Source: Fibrobacter sp. UBA4297
Lineage (GTDB): Bacteria; Fibrobacterota; Fibrobacteria; Fibrobacterales; Fibrobacteraceae
Direction of reading: 5' to 3'
Length of the DNA: 39,229 bases
NCBI RefSeq assembly: GCF_002394865.1
Contig: NZ_DGUZ01000004.1
Span: 1-39,229, forward strand
Shown here: positions 8,214 through 15,112 of the stretch, in pieces
Layout of the letters: every line of letters starts with the position of its first letter
Numbering within the stretch: the stretch's first letter is position 1
Position numbers and translations under genes: made by a program
The notes under the pieces: model-generated
The model's input: only the letters and a program-made list of their open reading frames with translations
Databases searched by the model: none
What the model was told of the DNA's origin: nothing

Positions 8214-8594
8214 ATGACGAAATCTATCGTTTTTAGCATTGTCGCATCGTTAGAAGCTCTTGCCATTGTAATTGGTTTGAGTTTTAAATGTGATGGCTTG
8301 TTTTTCCCGCTTTTGGAATTCTCGTTTTTAATTTGGGCTTTCTCTCGAATAATGCTGCTTAATTCGTCTTTAAATGTTTATTTCTTATTTTCCCTATTTG
8401 TTCCAATTGCATGGTTGGTTTTCGATGTGCTTCCTCGGATGATTCAGTCTGATGGTGGTGTTTGGGATAATGCTACCTTTTTGTTGTTTTGCCCGTGCAT
8501 AGGTATAGCCACTTGGATTGAAGTTGTTCTAAATAGATTTATTCATAAAACGCCGTTAATCATTCAGTGGCCATCAATGAGCGAAAAAGAATAG
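8214..8594 (+). CDS. Small hydrophobic membrane protein of unknown function
   Basis: I do not recognise this 126-residue protein. It has three or four hydrophobic stretches (about residues 5-25, 30-50, 52-73 and 85-106), a short charged C-terminus and no signal for secretion, so it should be an inner-membrane protein. The gene is more AT-rich than its neighbours, with codons such as TTA and AAT that are rarer in the housekeeping genes, which may point to later acquisition or weak selection. It stands alone between the divergent hisC and the pectate lyase. No clear Shine-Dalgarno precedes the ATG. That it is a real gene is supported by the membrane-protein composition only. Confidence 0.6.
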   Translation: MTKSIVFSIVASLEALAIVIGLSFKCDGLFFPLLEFSFLIWAFSRIMLLNSSLNVYFLFSLFVPIAWLVFDVLPRMIQSDGGVWDNATFLLFCPCIGIATWIEVVLNRFIHKTPLIIQWPSMSEKE

Positions 8595-8730
8595 CCCCGT
8601 GCTAATGGCTGAAAAAAAGAGCGATTTAGCGTTTCTTGACAAAATGTCTAGAAATTAAATGCGAAATTGCGCCCTATATCGGCTTTTGAAATGTAGATTA
8701 TATATTGGTAAAATATTAAGGAAGTTGGTG

Positions 8731-10422
8731 ATGTCTGGAATTTCTAATCGAATTTTAGCGGTGCTGTGCGGACTTGCTCTGAGTGCGTCTGCTGCGGTGG
8801 ATCAGTGCAAGCCGATTGGCTGGGCGACTCGTTCGGGCCGTACGTCGACCGAATTTAATGTGACTGGTGGCGGAAACTCGACTCCCATTACCGTAAAAAC
8901 ATTTGCTGATTTGCAAAAGTACGCGAAGGATTCTTCTCCGCGTGTGATTTACATAGACGGTACGCTTGGCGATGGCTGGAGCGGAACGACGGGAAGCCGT
9001 TTGAATATTACCGCATCGAACAAGACGATTATCGGACTCAAGCCGGGAACGCTTTTGAAAGCTCCTATTCACATCACGAGCAAGGCGTCGAACATCATCA
9101 TCCGCAATATCGTGATTCAGGGTCCGGGAAGCAATGCCGACCAAGCGTGGGACAATCTCACGATTGAAGGTGAATCAAAGAACATCTGGATTGACCACTG
9201 CGAATTTTGGGACGGTCAAGATGGTAACGCTGACGTGGTGAAAGGTTCTGATAACGTAACATTCACATGGTGCATTTTTGGCTACAAGAAAAAGAGTACG
9301 CACAACTTGTCAAACCTCATTGGAAGTTCCGATAACGAGCCCGTGAGCGAAGGCAAGTTGAATGTGACTTACATGTTCAACTGGTGGAAGGCTGCAAACC
9401 AGCGCAAGCCCCGTTGCCGCTACGGCAATGTGCATGTCGTGAACAACCTTTTGACGGGCGATGCTAGCATCACGAACGGTACGGATGTGCTCGGAGTTGC
9501 TGCAGGGCATATGTGCAGAGTGCGCACCGAACGCAATGTGTTCATCAACGAAAATAATCCGATTTATACAGGTGTTGCAAATGGCACAGGCGTGAACGAA
9601 GTCATCGACAATATTTTCACGAACTGCTCGGGCAATACAAAGGGAACAGGGACTTCTTTTACACCGCCTTATGAATACACGAGCTTTATGCTCAAGGCGA
9701 GCGAAGTTGAAGCTGCCGTGAAGGCAAATGCGGGCGCTACGCTCAAGAGTCCGACGGAATGTGATGCCAATTATGTGGAGCCGGAACCGCCGACACCTGA
9801 TAAACAGTATCAGGCCGAAAAGGGGACGATTACAGGTGGCGTTTCTGAAAGTAGTAATGGCGGGTACCACGGTGATGGCTATGTGAATTTCGATAAGGGC
9901 GGCGATGTCGTCGTGAAAGTAAAAGTCGATACAGCCGGTCAATACAAGTTAATTATTGATTTTGCAAACGGCTCCAATGAAGCGCGTTCTCTTGCGATTT
10001 CTGCAGGTTTAGATACAGCAACGACATCTTTCAAGACAACTGGTGGCTGGACCGTCTGGGAAACGGCTGAAGTCTTGGTGAATCTTGCTGCAGGCGAAAA
10101 TGCAGTGAAGTTTGCAACCGTTGGCGGTAATGATGGTCCGAACATCGACCAGTTCAATGTAACGCTTGTGAAGGCCGTTGAAAAAGATTCATCGGAAGAA
10201 AAGACTACATCAATTCGCTCGAAATTGGTTGCTATGGTTGAGCCGAGCGTTTATCGCGTTAGCATTTTCGATACGAAGGGCTCGCTGGTTCGCCGCATGA
10301 ATGTTGAATCTGCAAAAGTTGGCGATGTCGCAAGGATGACCCGCGGACTACCTGCTGGCTTGTATGTGATGCAGCTGAAGAGCGCAAATACGGAACGCCG
10401 CAAGTTTATTACTGTGAAGTAA
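8731..10422 (+). CDS. Secreted pectate lyase (PL1) with CBM35-like module and sorting tail
   Basis: The protein should cleave polygalacturonate by beta-elimination outside the cell. A signal peptide covers residues 1 to about 21. The PL1 parallel beta-helix follows (about 25-340). Calcium-binding acidic positions lie in IWIDHCEFWDGQDGNADVV (D155, D168), and the catalytic motif RKPRCRYGNVHVVNN places R225 as the base, with R230 five residues on as in PelC. A linker EPEPPTPDK leads to a CBM35/CBM6-like domain (about 355-485, starting YQAEKGTITGG). A final module of about 60 residues (YRVSIFDTKGSLVRRM...GLPAGLYVMQLKS) resembles type IX secretion type A sorting domains. The ATG at 8731 is chosen over an in-frame one at 8659 because AAGGAAG precedes it and the signal peptide starts there. 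It converges on the arginase-like gene with a 5-bp gap. Confidence 0.92.
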   Translation: MSGISNRILAVLCGLALSASAAVDQCKPIGWATRSGRTSTEFNVTGGGNSTPITVKTFADLQKYAKDSSPRVIYIDGTLGDGWSGTTGSRLNITASNKTIIGLKPGTLLKAPIHITSKASNIIIRNIVIQGPGSNADQAWDNLTIEGESKNIWIDHCEFWDGQDGNADVVKGSDNVTFTWCIFGYKKKSTHNLSNLIGSSDNEPVSEGKLNVTYMFNWWKAANQRKPRCRYGNVHVVNNLLTGDASITNGTDVLGVAAGHMCRVRTERNVFINENNPIYTGVANGTGVNEVIDNIFTNCSGNTKGTGTSFTPPYEYTSFMLKASEVEAAVKANAGATLKSPTECDANYVEPEPPTPDKQYQAEKGTITGGVSESSNGGYHGDGYVNFDKGGDVVVKVKVDTAGQYKLIIDFANGSNEARSLAISAGLDTATTSFKTTGGWTVWETAEVLVNLAAGENAVKFATVGGNDGPNIDQFNVTLVKAVEKDSSEEKTTSIRSKLVAMVEPSVYRVSIFDTKGSLVRRMNVESAKVGDVARMTRGLPAGLYVMQLKSANTERRKFITVK

Positions 10423-10427
10423 TACTT

Positions 10428-11297
10428 TTAAAGATTATTTAAAAACTCGACAAATTCGCGATTCAGCTCGCTGTTGAGCGAATCAGCCTCTTGAACGGTG
10501 TGGTGCTCGTCGCCTTCGAAATCGTGGGCGCGTTCGCCGCAGATGTCGATGCCAAGAATTTTGCGACCTGTGGTAAGTGCGGTGATGCTATCTTTGAGGG
10601 CGTCAAGCGTAAGTGTGCCTTGATCCCAATTGGTGGCAGCATAGACTGGTGATAGGGCGTCCTTGTCGATGGAAATGTAAAGAGAATGTTGAGACGAAAG
10701 ACGAGAGACGAAAGACGAGAGAGAGCTTTGAAACGAGAGTGTGTTTAGTTCGCTTTCGCGGATGAATGTCACTTTATCTAAAATGCTCGATTCCCCGGAT
10801 TGCGAAAGCTCTTCGCGGACGGTTTCGACGAGTTCGTCCTTGACTCCGATAATGATGACGCTTTGAATAAACTTGTTGTTATCGAGGACTTCTTTGACCC
10901 AACCGCCACAGCTTAAAATTCCGCCAAAGCGGGGCGGTTGCATGTCGGGATGATGGTCGAATACGATGAGCGTGAATGGTTCCTGGACTCTATCGGTCCA
11001 GAGCTTGCTCATGTAATGATAATTGCCGTTGTCAAAGAAATGGATGTTCGGGGCATTTGTGGAATTGTCGCGATTCTCGATAATGCGGTTGCATTCACTT
11101 TTGCTGCTGCTTTCTGCGTTATCAATCAATTCATTGATTTCCTTGATGGCTTCATCGTCGCAGTAGCAGTCGGTTCCTACGATTTTCGTGCAGTCGAGCC
11201 AGCGAACGTCCTTGCTTGTTTCTGCGGTGGTGCGCAGTTCTTGCATAAAGGGTTGCTCAGCATAAACGCCCGTGAAATCTTGAACCGTAATCATCAT
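10428..11297 (-). CDS. Arginase/agmatinase-family (ureohydrolase) protein
   Basis: The fold is that of the dinuclear-manganese ureohydrolases, which hydrolyse guanidino or amidino groups (arginine, agmatine, formimidoylglutamate). The 289-residue protein has metal-ligand motifs in order: GNYHY (H94), FDHHPDM (D114, H116, D118) and SIDKDALSP (D211, D213), then ATNWDQGTLT as in the arginase C-terminal core. The N-terminal 85 residues are unlike the classical enzymes, and the substrate loop is not diagnostic, so the substrate is unknown. A serine-rich stretch before the D211 motif (about 189-204) is encoded by 7-bp repeats. It is divergent from the guanine deaminase gene with a 92-bp spacer, which may mean a shared nitrogen-salvage context. 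The ATG ATG start at 11297 has a weak ribosome-binding site. Confidence 0.82.
   Translation of the reverse strand: MMITVQDFTGVYAEQPFMQELRTTAETSKDVRWLDCTKIVGTDCYCDDEAIKEINELIDNAESSSKSECNRIIENRDNSTNAPNIHFFDNGNYHYMSKLWTDRVQEPFTLIVFDHHPDMQPPRFGGILSCGGWVKEVLDNNKFIQSVIIIGVKDELVETVREELSQSGESSILDKVTFIRESELNTLSFQSSLSSFVSRLSSQHSLYISIDKDALSPVYAATNWDQGTLTLDALKDSITALTTGRKILGIDICGERAHDFEGDEHHTVQEADSLNSELNREFVEFLNNL
10693..10720. repeat. GACGAAA/GACGAGA heptamer repeat inside a gene
   Basis: Four contiguous heptamers, GACGAAA-GACGAGA-GACGAAA-GACGAGA, lie within the arginase-family gene and encode part of its serine/arginine-rich loop. The reverse form TTTCGTC-TCTCGTC occurs at 12132-12145 in the radical SAM gene. 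Confidence 0.8.
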
Positions 11298-11389
11298 GGT
11301 TCAAAAATAGCTAAGATGGGGGTAGGACGAGCGCTTTTTATTGTTTTTCCCAATGTTTTTGATTATTTTAGTGAGGTCAAGGAGTTTTT

Positions 11390-11884
11390 ATGCAAGAAGA
11401 ATTGAAGAATATTACGGATGAAGACAAGCGTTTTATGCAGATGGCGATTCAGTTGTCCGTCGACAATGTCGATAATGGCGGCGGTCCGTTTGGTGCTGTG
11501 ATTGTCAAGGATGGCGAAGTCGTGGCGACGGGTGCAAATCGCGTTGTGCCGAATAACGACCCGACGGCTCATGCTGAGGTAACTGCAATTCGCAATGCTT
11601 GTGCAAAACTCGGAACTTTCATGCTGGACGGCTGTACTGTTTACACGAGTTGCGAACCTTGTCCGATGTGCCTGAGCGCTTTGTATTGGGCTCGAGTCAA
11701 ACGCATCTGCTACGCCAATACAAAAGCCGATGCCGCGGCCATCGAATTCGACGATTCTTTTATCTATGACCAACTCGATTTGCCGTACGAAAAACGTGCT
11801 ATCAAGTGCGATCATTTTATGCGAAACGAAGCGCTCGTCGCGTTCAAAAAGTGGGCGACAAAGACGGACAAAACCCGTTATTAA
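11390..11884 (+). CDS. guaD: Guanine deaminase (CDA-fold)
   Basis: It probably hydrolyses guanine to xanthine and ammonia in purine salvage. The 164-residue protein has the cytidine-deaminase-fold zinc site: HAEV (H61, proton-shuttling E63) and PCPMC (C91, C94). What separates it from TadA-type tRNA deaminases is the C-terminal segment ADAAAIEFDDSFIYDQLDLP, which closely recalls the FDDSFIY region of Bacillus GuaD that swaps between subunits and covers the active site. AAGGAG stands 5-6 bp before the ATG at 11390. It converges on the radical SAM gene with an 11-bp gap. The deaminase family is certain; guanine as substrate is likely. Confidence 0.88.
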   Translation: MQEELKNITDEDKRFMQMAIQLSVDNVDNGGGPFGAVIVKDGEVVATGANRVVPNNDPTAHAEVTAIRNACAKLGTFMLDGCTVYTSCEPCPMCLSALYWARVKRICYANTKADAAAIEFDDSFIYDQLDLPYEKRAIKCDHFMRNEALVAFKKWATKTDKTRY

Positions 11885-11895
11885 TTTGAATTCGT

Positions 11896-12840
11896 TTATT
11901 TAAATCGTTTGCAAAAATTGCAAGTTTGACAAAAAGGGTGGCGTAGTTCATGCTGCGCGAACCCTTCTTTTATATTTAGCGCGAGCGGGCTTTCTAAAAT
12001 TTCAGCAAGGCTTTGTTCACCGATGTGGCCGAGCGTAATTTGTCCGCTGTGGTCAAGGCAACAGGCGACAACGCGGCCGTCGTGTAGGATCGCTACGTGT
12101 GTGTCTAGTGCGCGGCATGTGCCCGCGATTCTTTCGTCTCTCGTCTGTAGGGCTTTGCCCGTTCTCTCGTCTATACTAGGCCATTCAAATCTTGTGTCTT
12201 CGTGCAGATAAAGTCGCCCTGTGATGTTGAAACTCTTGTGGCGGCTGCAAAAATGTCCGGGTGTAACCTCAACGCCGAATGTTTCGTGGATGCGCTTAAG
12301 CATGTAGCTGTTCCACGAGGAGGCTTCTTTGGCGCCGACGTTCCATAAACGCAAATTGATGTAGAGGTCGGGGCGTTCGGCGTTCGCGATTTGGCAAAAG
12401 TCGAGGACATTTTGCAAATAACGTTCTGCGATTTCGCGAGAGAGTTCGGCGTAGGCGTGTGTCGAAAAGTTGACTTGACGGACGGCGGGCGAGGCGAGAA
12501 TCTGGCGACTAAAGCGCTCGATTGTTGTTCCGTTTGTCGTGAGTGTAAGCTTTAATGGTGTTTGTTCTAATTTTTTAACGTAATGGGCGAAGCCGGGGTG
12601 GAGCGTGGGTTCGCCGAGAACGTGAAAGTAAACATTGGTGGCTCCGATTTCTTGAGCGCCTGCGATGCATGTTTCGAACAGCTTGGATTCCATGAACGTG
12701 CGGCTTGCGAAAGTCGAAGACTTGCTTGCTGCAAATTCGTTGTCTGCGACATTCGCGTTGCCAGCAGCAGTTCCGCATGGGCAAAAGCTGCAATGCAGAT
12801 TGCAGACATTTGTGATTTCGATGTAGACGCTGTTAATCAT
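11896..12840 (-). CDS. Radical SAM protein with SPASM-like C-terminus
   Basis: The protein should bind a [4Fe-4S] cluster and S-adenosylmethionine through the N-terminal CNLHCSFC motif (C13, C17, C20). The middle part has the radical SAM barrel features GEPTLHPGF and LTTNGT. The C-terminal third has clustered cysteines (CRALDTHVAILHDGRVVACCLDH, then CQTCNFCKRF at the end), as in SPASM domains that hold auxiliary Fe-S clusters. The HDGRVVACC string is typical of SPASM proteins that modify peptides or other substrates. No candidate precursor peptide is visible beside it, so the substrate is unknown. Its ATG lies 3' inside the end of the dihydrouridine synthase gene (8-bp overlap), suggesting co-translation. 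Repeat-derived sequence seems to encode residues 223-236. Confidence 0.85.
   Translation of the reverse strand: MINSVYIEITNVCNLHCSFCPCGTAAGNANVADNEFAASKSSTFASRTFMESKLFETCIAGAQEIGATNVYFHVLGEPTLHPGFAHYVKKLEQTPLKLTLTTNGTTIERFSRQILASPAVRQVNFSTHAYAELSREIAERYLQNVLDFCQIANAERPDLYINLRLWNVGAKEASSWNSYMLKRIHETFGVEVTPGHFCSRHKSFNITGRLYLHEDTRFEWPSIDERTGKALQTRDERIAGTCRALDTHVAILHDGRVVACCLDHSGQITLGHIGEQSLAEILESPLALNIKEGFAQHELRHPFCQTCNFCKRFK
12132..12173. repeat. Degenerate heptamer repeats inside the radical SAM gene
   Basis: TTTCGTC-TCTCGTC, then TGTAGGG-CTTTGCC, then CGTTCTC-TCGTCTA. It is the reverse complement of the GACGAAA family at 10693-10720 with an interruption. It encodes SIDERTGKALQTRDER in a linker between barrel and SPASM part. 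Confidence 0.5.
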
Positions 12841-13924
12841 TGGAAAAATTATGGATCCTATCGCTACGCTCCAGGATGACGGTTTTCAAGGAAGACTGCG
12901 ATGTTATCTCGATGATAGTAGCTTGGTATTCGCTGAGCTTGCCGGCTTTCTTGATTTTCTTGAAAATCTTTTTGGGAATGCTTGGTTCGAGATATTCCCA
13001 AAAGCTTTGTACGTGCGAGAGAATCTGGCTGTCGCCTTGATACGTTTTGCAAGCGTAGTCGAATATGATCTGGTGCATCTGGAAAAGCTTGCCGAGAAAA
13101 TCTTGCGGGGTGGCGCAGTTTATATCGCGGTTGCTCGATTGCACGGATCCTGTTTCGTCCTTGCTGCTCAACGCCTTGTATTCCGCGGCGAGGCTTGGGC
13201 GTGCGAGCAGTCCGCGTCCAATCATCACGCCGGCAAGATTCGGGTAGCGTCGTTCCATTTCACAGATTTGCGAAACGCTTGTGATGTCGCCGTTATAAAC
13301 GAGCGGATGGCGACATTCCTCATAAAACTTTTCAAATGACTTGAAATCAATTGCGCCTTTGTACTGTTGCTTGCCGAGTCTGGGGTGGAGTGTGATTTGC
13401 AAGAGCGGCGCTTCGTTTAAAATTGGGAGGAGTGCGAAGGCCTCATCGGGGGAGTCTTGCCCAAGGCGCATCTTGACGGAAAATTTTACCGGTGTGGCTT
13501 TGATTTCGTCCATGATTTCTTGGACGGCTTGAATGTCGCTTAAAAGCCCGGCGCCGCGATGACGGTTGACTTGCATTGGGAAAGGGCATCCCATGTTGAA
13601 GTCGATTTCCGTGTAGCCTTTGGCGATTAGCGCGTTTGCTAGGATTTTAAATTCTTCGACGCTGTTCGCGATAATCTGCGGAATCTCGCGCGCATTCCCC
13701 TCGCGTGCATTCCCATCAAACGAATTTAAATCTCGCAAATCTTTTTCGCGCGGTTTCCCATCAAACGAATTTAAATCCCGCAAATCCTTTTCGCGCGGTT
13801 TTCCGTTCTCAATTCGCAAGAAGGGGGCATAATAGGCATCAACACCGCCAAAAATTTCGGCATGGGCTCTGCGGTAGATCCCCGTCGTATAACCTTGTAG
13901 CGGCGCAAATAAAATTTTTAGCAT
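12833..13924 (-). CDS. tRNA-dihydrouridine synthase
   Basis: An FMN enzyme that reduces uridines in the tRNA D-loop. The barrel starts at once (LFAPLQGYTTGIYRRA). It has the NMGCPFP motif with catalytic C113, KFSVKMRLG, LQITLHPRLGKQQYKG with the active-site His, LVYNGDI, and the flavin phosphate site GVMIGRGLLARPSL. Which Dus class it belongs to cannot be told. Two oddities stand out. Residues 41-80 are a low-complexity insert: GKPREKDLRDLNSFD twice in tandem, then GNARE twice. The last ~20 residues come from a dispersed repeat. The end of the gene overlaps the start of the radical SAM gene. Both insertions lie outside the recognised catalytic motifs, so the enzyme is probably active. Confidence 0.93.
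   Translation of the reverse strand: MLKILFAPLQGYTTGIYRRAHAEIFGGVDAYYAPFLRIENGKPREKDLRDLNSFDGKPREKDLRDLNSFDGNAREGNAREIPQIIANSVEEFKILANALIAKGYTEIDFNMGCPFPMQVNRHRGAGLLSDIQAVQEIMDEIKATPVKFSVKMRLGQDSPDEAFALLPILNEAPLLQITLHPRLGKQQYKGAIDFKSFEKFYEECRHPLVYNGDITSVSQICEMERRYPNLAGVMIGRGLLARPSLAAEYKALSSKDETGSVQSSNRDINCATPQDFLGKLFQMHQIIFDYACKTYQGDSQILSHVQSFWEYLEPSIPKKIFKKIKKAGKLSEYQATIIEITSQSSLKTVILERSDRIHNFSND
12853..12880. repeat. Dispersed repeat element forming the dus 3' end
   Basis: On the minus strand this is a GTCATCCTGG...GGATCC element with ATCCT/AGGAT arms, a form I recall as common in Fibrobacter intergenic DNA. Here it is read as the C-terminal residues VILERSDRI of the dihydrouridine synthase. 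Confidence 0.6.
13685..13804. repeat. 45-bp tandem duplication plus 15-bp duplication, in frame in dus
   Basis: Two nearly identical 45-bp units (encoding 15 residues each) are followed by two 15-bp units encoding GNARE. All lengths are multiples of three, so the reading frame is kept. The two 45-bp units differ at a few bases only, which suggests recent duplication. Confidence 0.93.
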
Positions 13925-13996
13925 GGCGCGATTCTTGCGGACCTTTTTTACAAATGTAATAGTAAATGTATTAATCTTTTTTAACTAGGAATGTCG

Positions 13997-14018
13997 ATGC
14001 CGGAACGGAGTCCGGCAT
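13997..14018. repeat. Palindromic element between rdgB and dus
   Basis: ATGCCGGA and TCCGGCAT form a perfect 8-bp stem with a 6-base loop, in the 114-bp spacer downstream of the rdgB-like gene. It is not followed by a T-run on either strand. The arms match those at 5208-5254 in their core GCCGGA. Confidence 0.7.
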
Positions 14019-14038
14019 GACAATTGAAAAAATGTGGA

Positions 14039-14674
14039 TTATGCTTTTTGCTTTCCGAGCGCTTTCTTCAAAGCTCTGATGGCGTTTCCGCGATGGCTGA
14101 TAACCTTTTTCTCTTCAAGTTCCATCTGCGCAAACGTTCTCGTTTCGCCATCTGGGACAAAAAGCGGATCGTAGCCAAAGCCCATGTCGCCGACAGGTGC
14201 GTGATTGATTTCACCGCGACATTCGCCTTCGAAAATAATCGGCTTGCTGATGACAAATTTACCTTGTTCGTTCTTGGTGACCGTCTGGTACGAGAGTGCG
14301 CAGAAGTAACGGGCCTTGCGGTCTTCGATGCCTTTGAGCTTTTGCATCAACTTGACGTTGTTCGCCTCATCATCGCCGTGCTTGCCACAATAGCGGGCGC
14401 TGTAAATGCCCGGTTCGCCGTTCAACGCGAAAACTTCAAGGCCGGAATCGTCGGCGAGAACGGTCGCTTCGATGTTGCGCTTGGCGAGCCATTGAGCGGT
14501 CGTATTTGACTTGATGATGGCGTTTTCGGCAAAGGAGTTTCCGTCTTCAACGATGTCTTCGTCAAAACCGATGTCTTTCAAAGTCTTGAATTCGTAATGG
14601 TCTGTGCCCAAAATATGGGCGAAGTCTCTAATTTTTCCGGCACTACCGGTCGCGATAACAAATAAACGTTTCAT
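14039..14674 (-). CDS. rdgB: XTP/dITP pyrophosphatase (HAM1/RdgB family)
   Basis: It hydrolyses non-canonical purine nucleoside triphosphates (XTP, dITP, dHAPTP) to monophosphates and so keeps them out of DNA and RNA. The 211-residue protein is of family length and shows the N-terminal ATGSAGKIRDF phosphate-binding loop, ADDSGLEV with the metal-binding acidic residues, GIYSARYCG, GFGYDPLFVP and the closing SHRGNAIRALK. The start at 14674 is the only sensible one because the nucleotide-binding strand begins at residue 4. Immediately upstream lies a heptamer repeat block that reaches the end of the TM2 gene, so the two genes may be cotranscribed on the minus strand. Confidence 0.96.
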   Translation of the reverse strand: MKRLFVIATGSAGKIRDFAHILGTDHYEFKTLKDIGFDEDIVEDGNSFAENAIIKSNTTAQWLAKRNIEATVLADDSGLEVFALNGEPGIYSARYCGKHGDDEANNVKLMQKLKGIEDRKARYFCALSYQTVTKNEQGKFVISKPIIFEGECRGEINHAPVGDMGFGYDPLFVPDGETRTFAQMELEEKKVISHRGNAIRALKKALGKQKA

Positions 14675-14676
14675 AT

Positions 14677-14718
14677 TAATCTAATAACTACTGACTATTG
14701 ACTAATAACTAATTAGTA
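14677..14718. repeat. ATAACTA-type heptamer repeats, six units
   Basis: TAATCTA-ATAACTA-CTGACTA-TTGACTA-ATAACTA-ATTAGTA fill the whole spacer between the TM2 stop codon and the rdgB start codon. The last unit overlaps the TM2 stop. The period is exactly 7 bp throughout. Confidence 0.85.
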
Positions 14719-14904
14719 ATGTTCCGGTTTCATGACGATCAAGATGGCGTCAACGATAATGCCGACTCCGCAGAGACCGCCGGTGCAAAGCCACAAAATT
14801 CCGGTCCATATTTTTCCTTCGTAAAAACGGTGCATTCCCAGGTATCCGAGTAAAATGCAGAGGGCGAGTGCAATCCATTTGTTGTGTTCACCAGTAGCGG
14901 GCAT
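14713..14904 (-). CDS. TM2-domain membrane protein
   Basis: A 63-residue protein that is essentially one TM2 domain: two transmembrane helices (about 9-25 and 31-57) with the conserved turn GYLGMHRFYEGKIWTG and the glycine-rich second helix ending IVDAILIVMK. TM2 proteins are small inner-membrane proteins of poorly defined role. The frame is open upstream to 15012, but the ATG at 14904 is preceded by AAAAAAGGAGTC, an excellent ribosome-binding site, and starts the domain correctly. It is divergent from the AlgX-like gene; the 208-bp spacer contains a second heptamer block. Confidence 0.9.
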   Translation of the reverse strand: MPATGEHNKWIALALCILLGYLGMHRFYEGKIWTGILWLCTGGLCGVGIIVDAILIVMKPEHY

Positions 14905-15029
14905 AAAGACTCCTTTTTTAACGATATGCAATTTAGAAAATATGGAGATTACAAGACCGCAAATTTTTTTCGAAGTCAATCCAATTGCGTTGCAAAATGA
15001 TCTGTTAGTCAATAGTCGAAAATCAACAA

Positions 15030-15085
15030 ATAACTATTGACCAATAACTAGTAACTAATGACTAATAACCAACAACCAATAACTC
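15030..15085. repeat. ATAACTA-type heptamer repeats, eight units
   Basis: Eight contiguous heptamers: ATAACTA, TTGACCA, ATAACTA, GTAACTA, ATGACTA, ATAACCA, ACAACCA, ATAACTC. The block ends 27 bp before the start of the AlgX-like lipoprotein gene. All units share the frame NTAACTA with point changes. Confidence 0.88.
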
Positions 15086-15112
15086 AACATTTATTATAAT
15101 TCTTACGTGAAA

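Noticed and set aside
8686..8714. TTGAAA-17 bp-TAAAAT promoter before the pectate lyase gene
   Set aside because: A transcript from it would start at about 8721, inside the ribosome-binding site, leaving no usable leader; the box match is probably chance in AT-rich DNA.
14677..15085. Repeat blocks as a CRISPR array
   Set aside because: The unit is 7 bp without spacers, units vary, and no cas gene is present.
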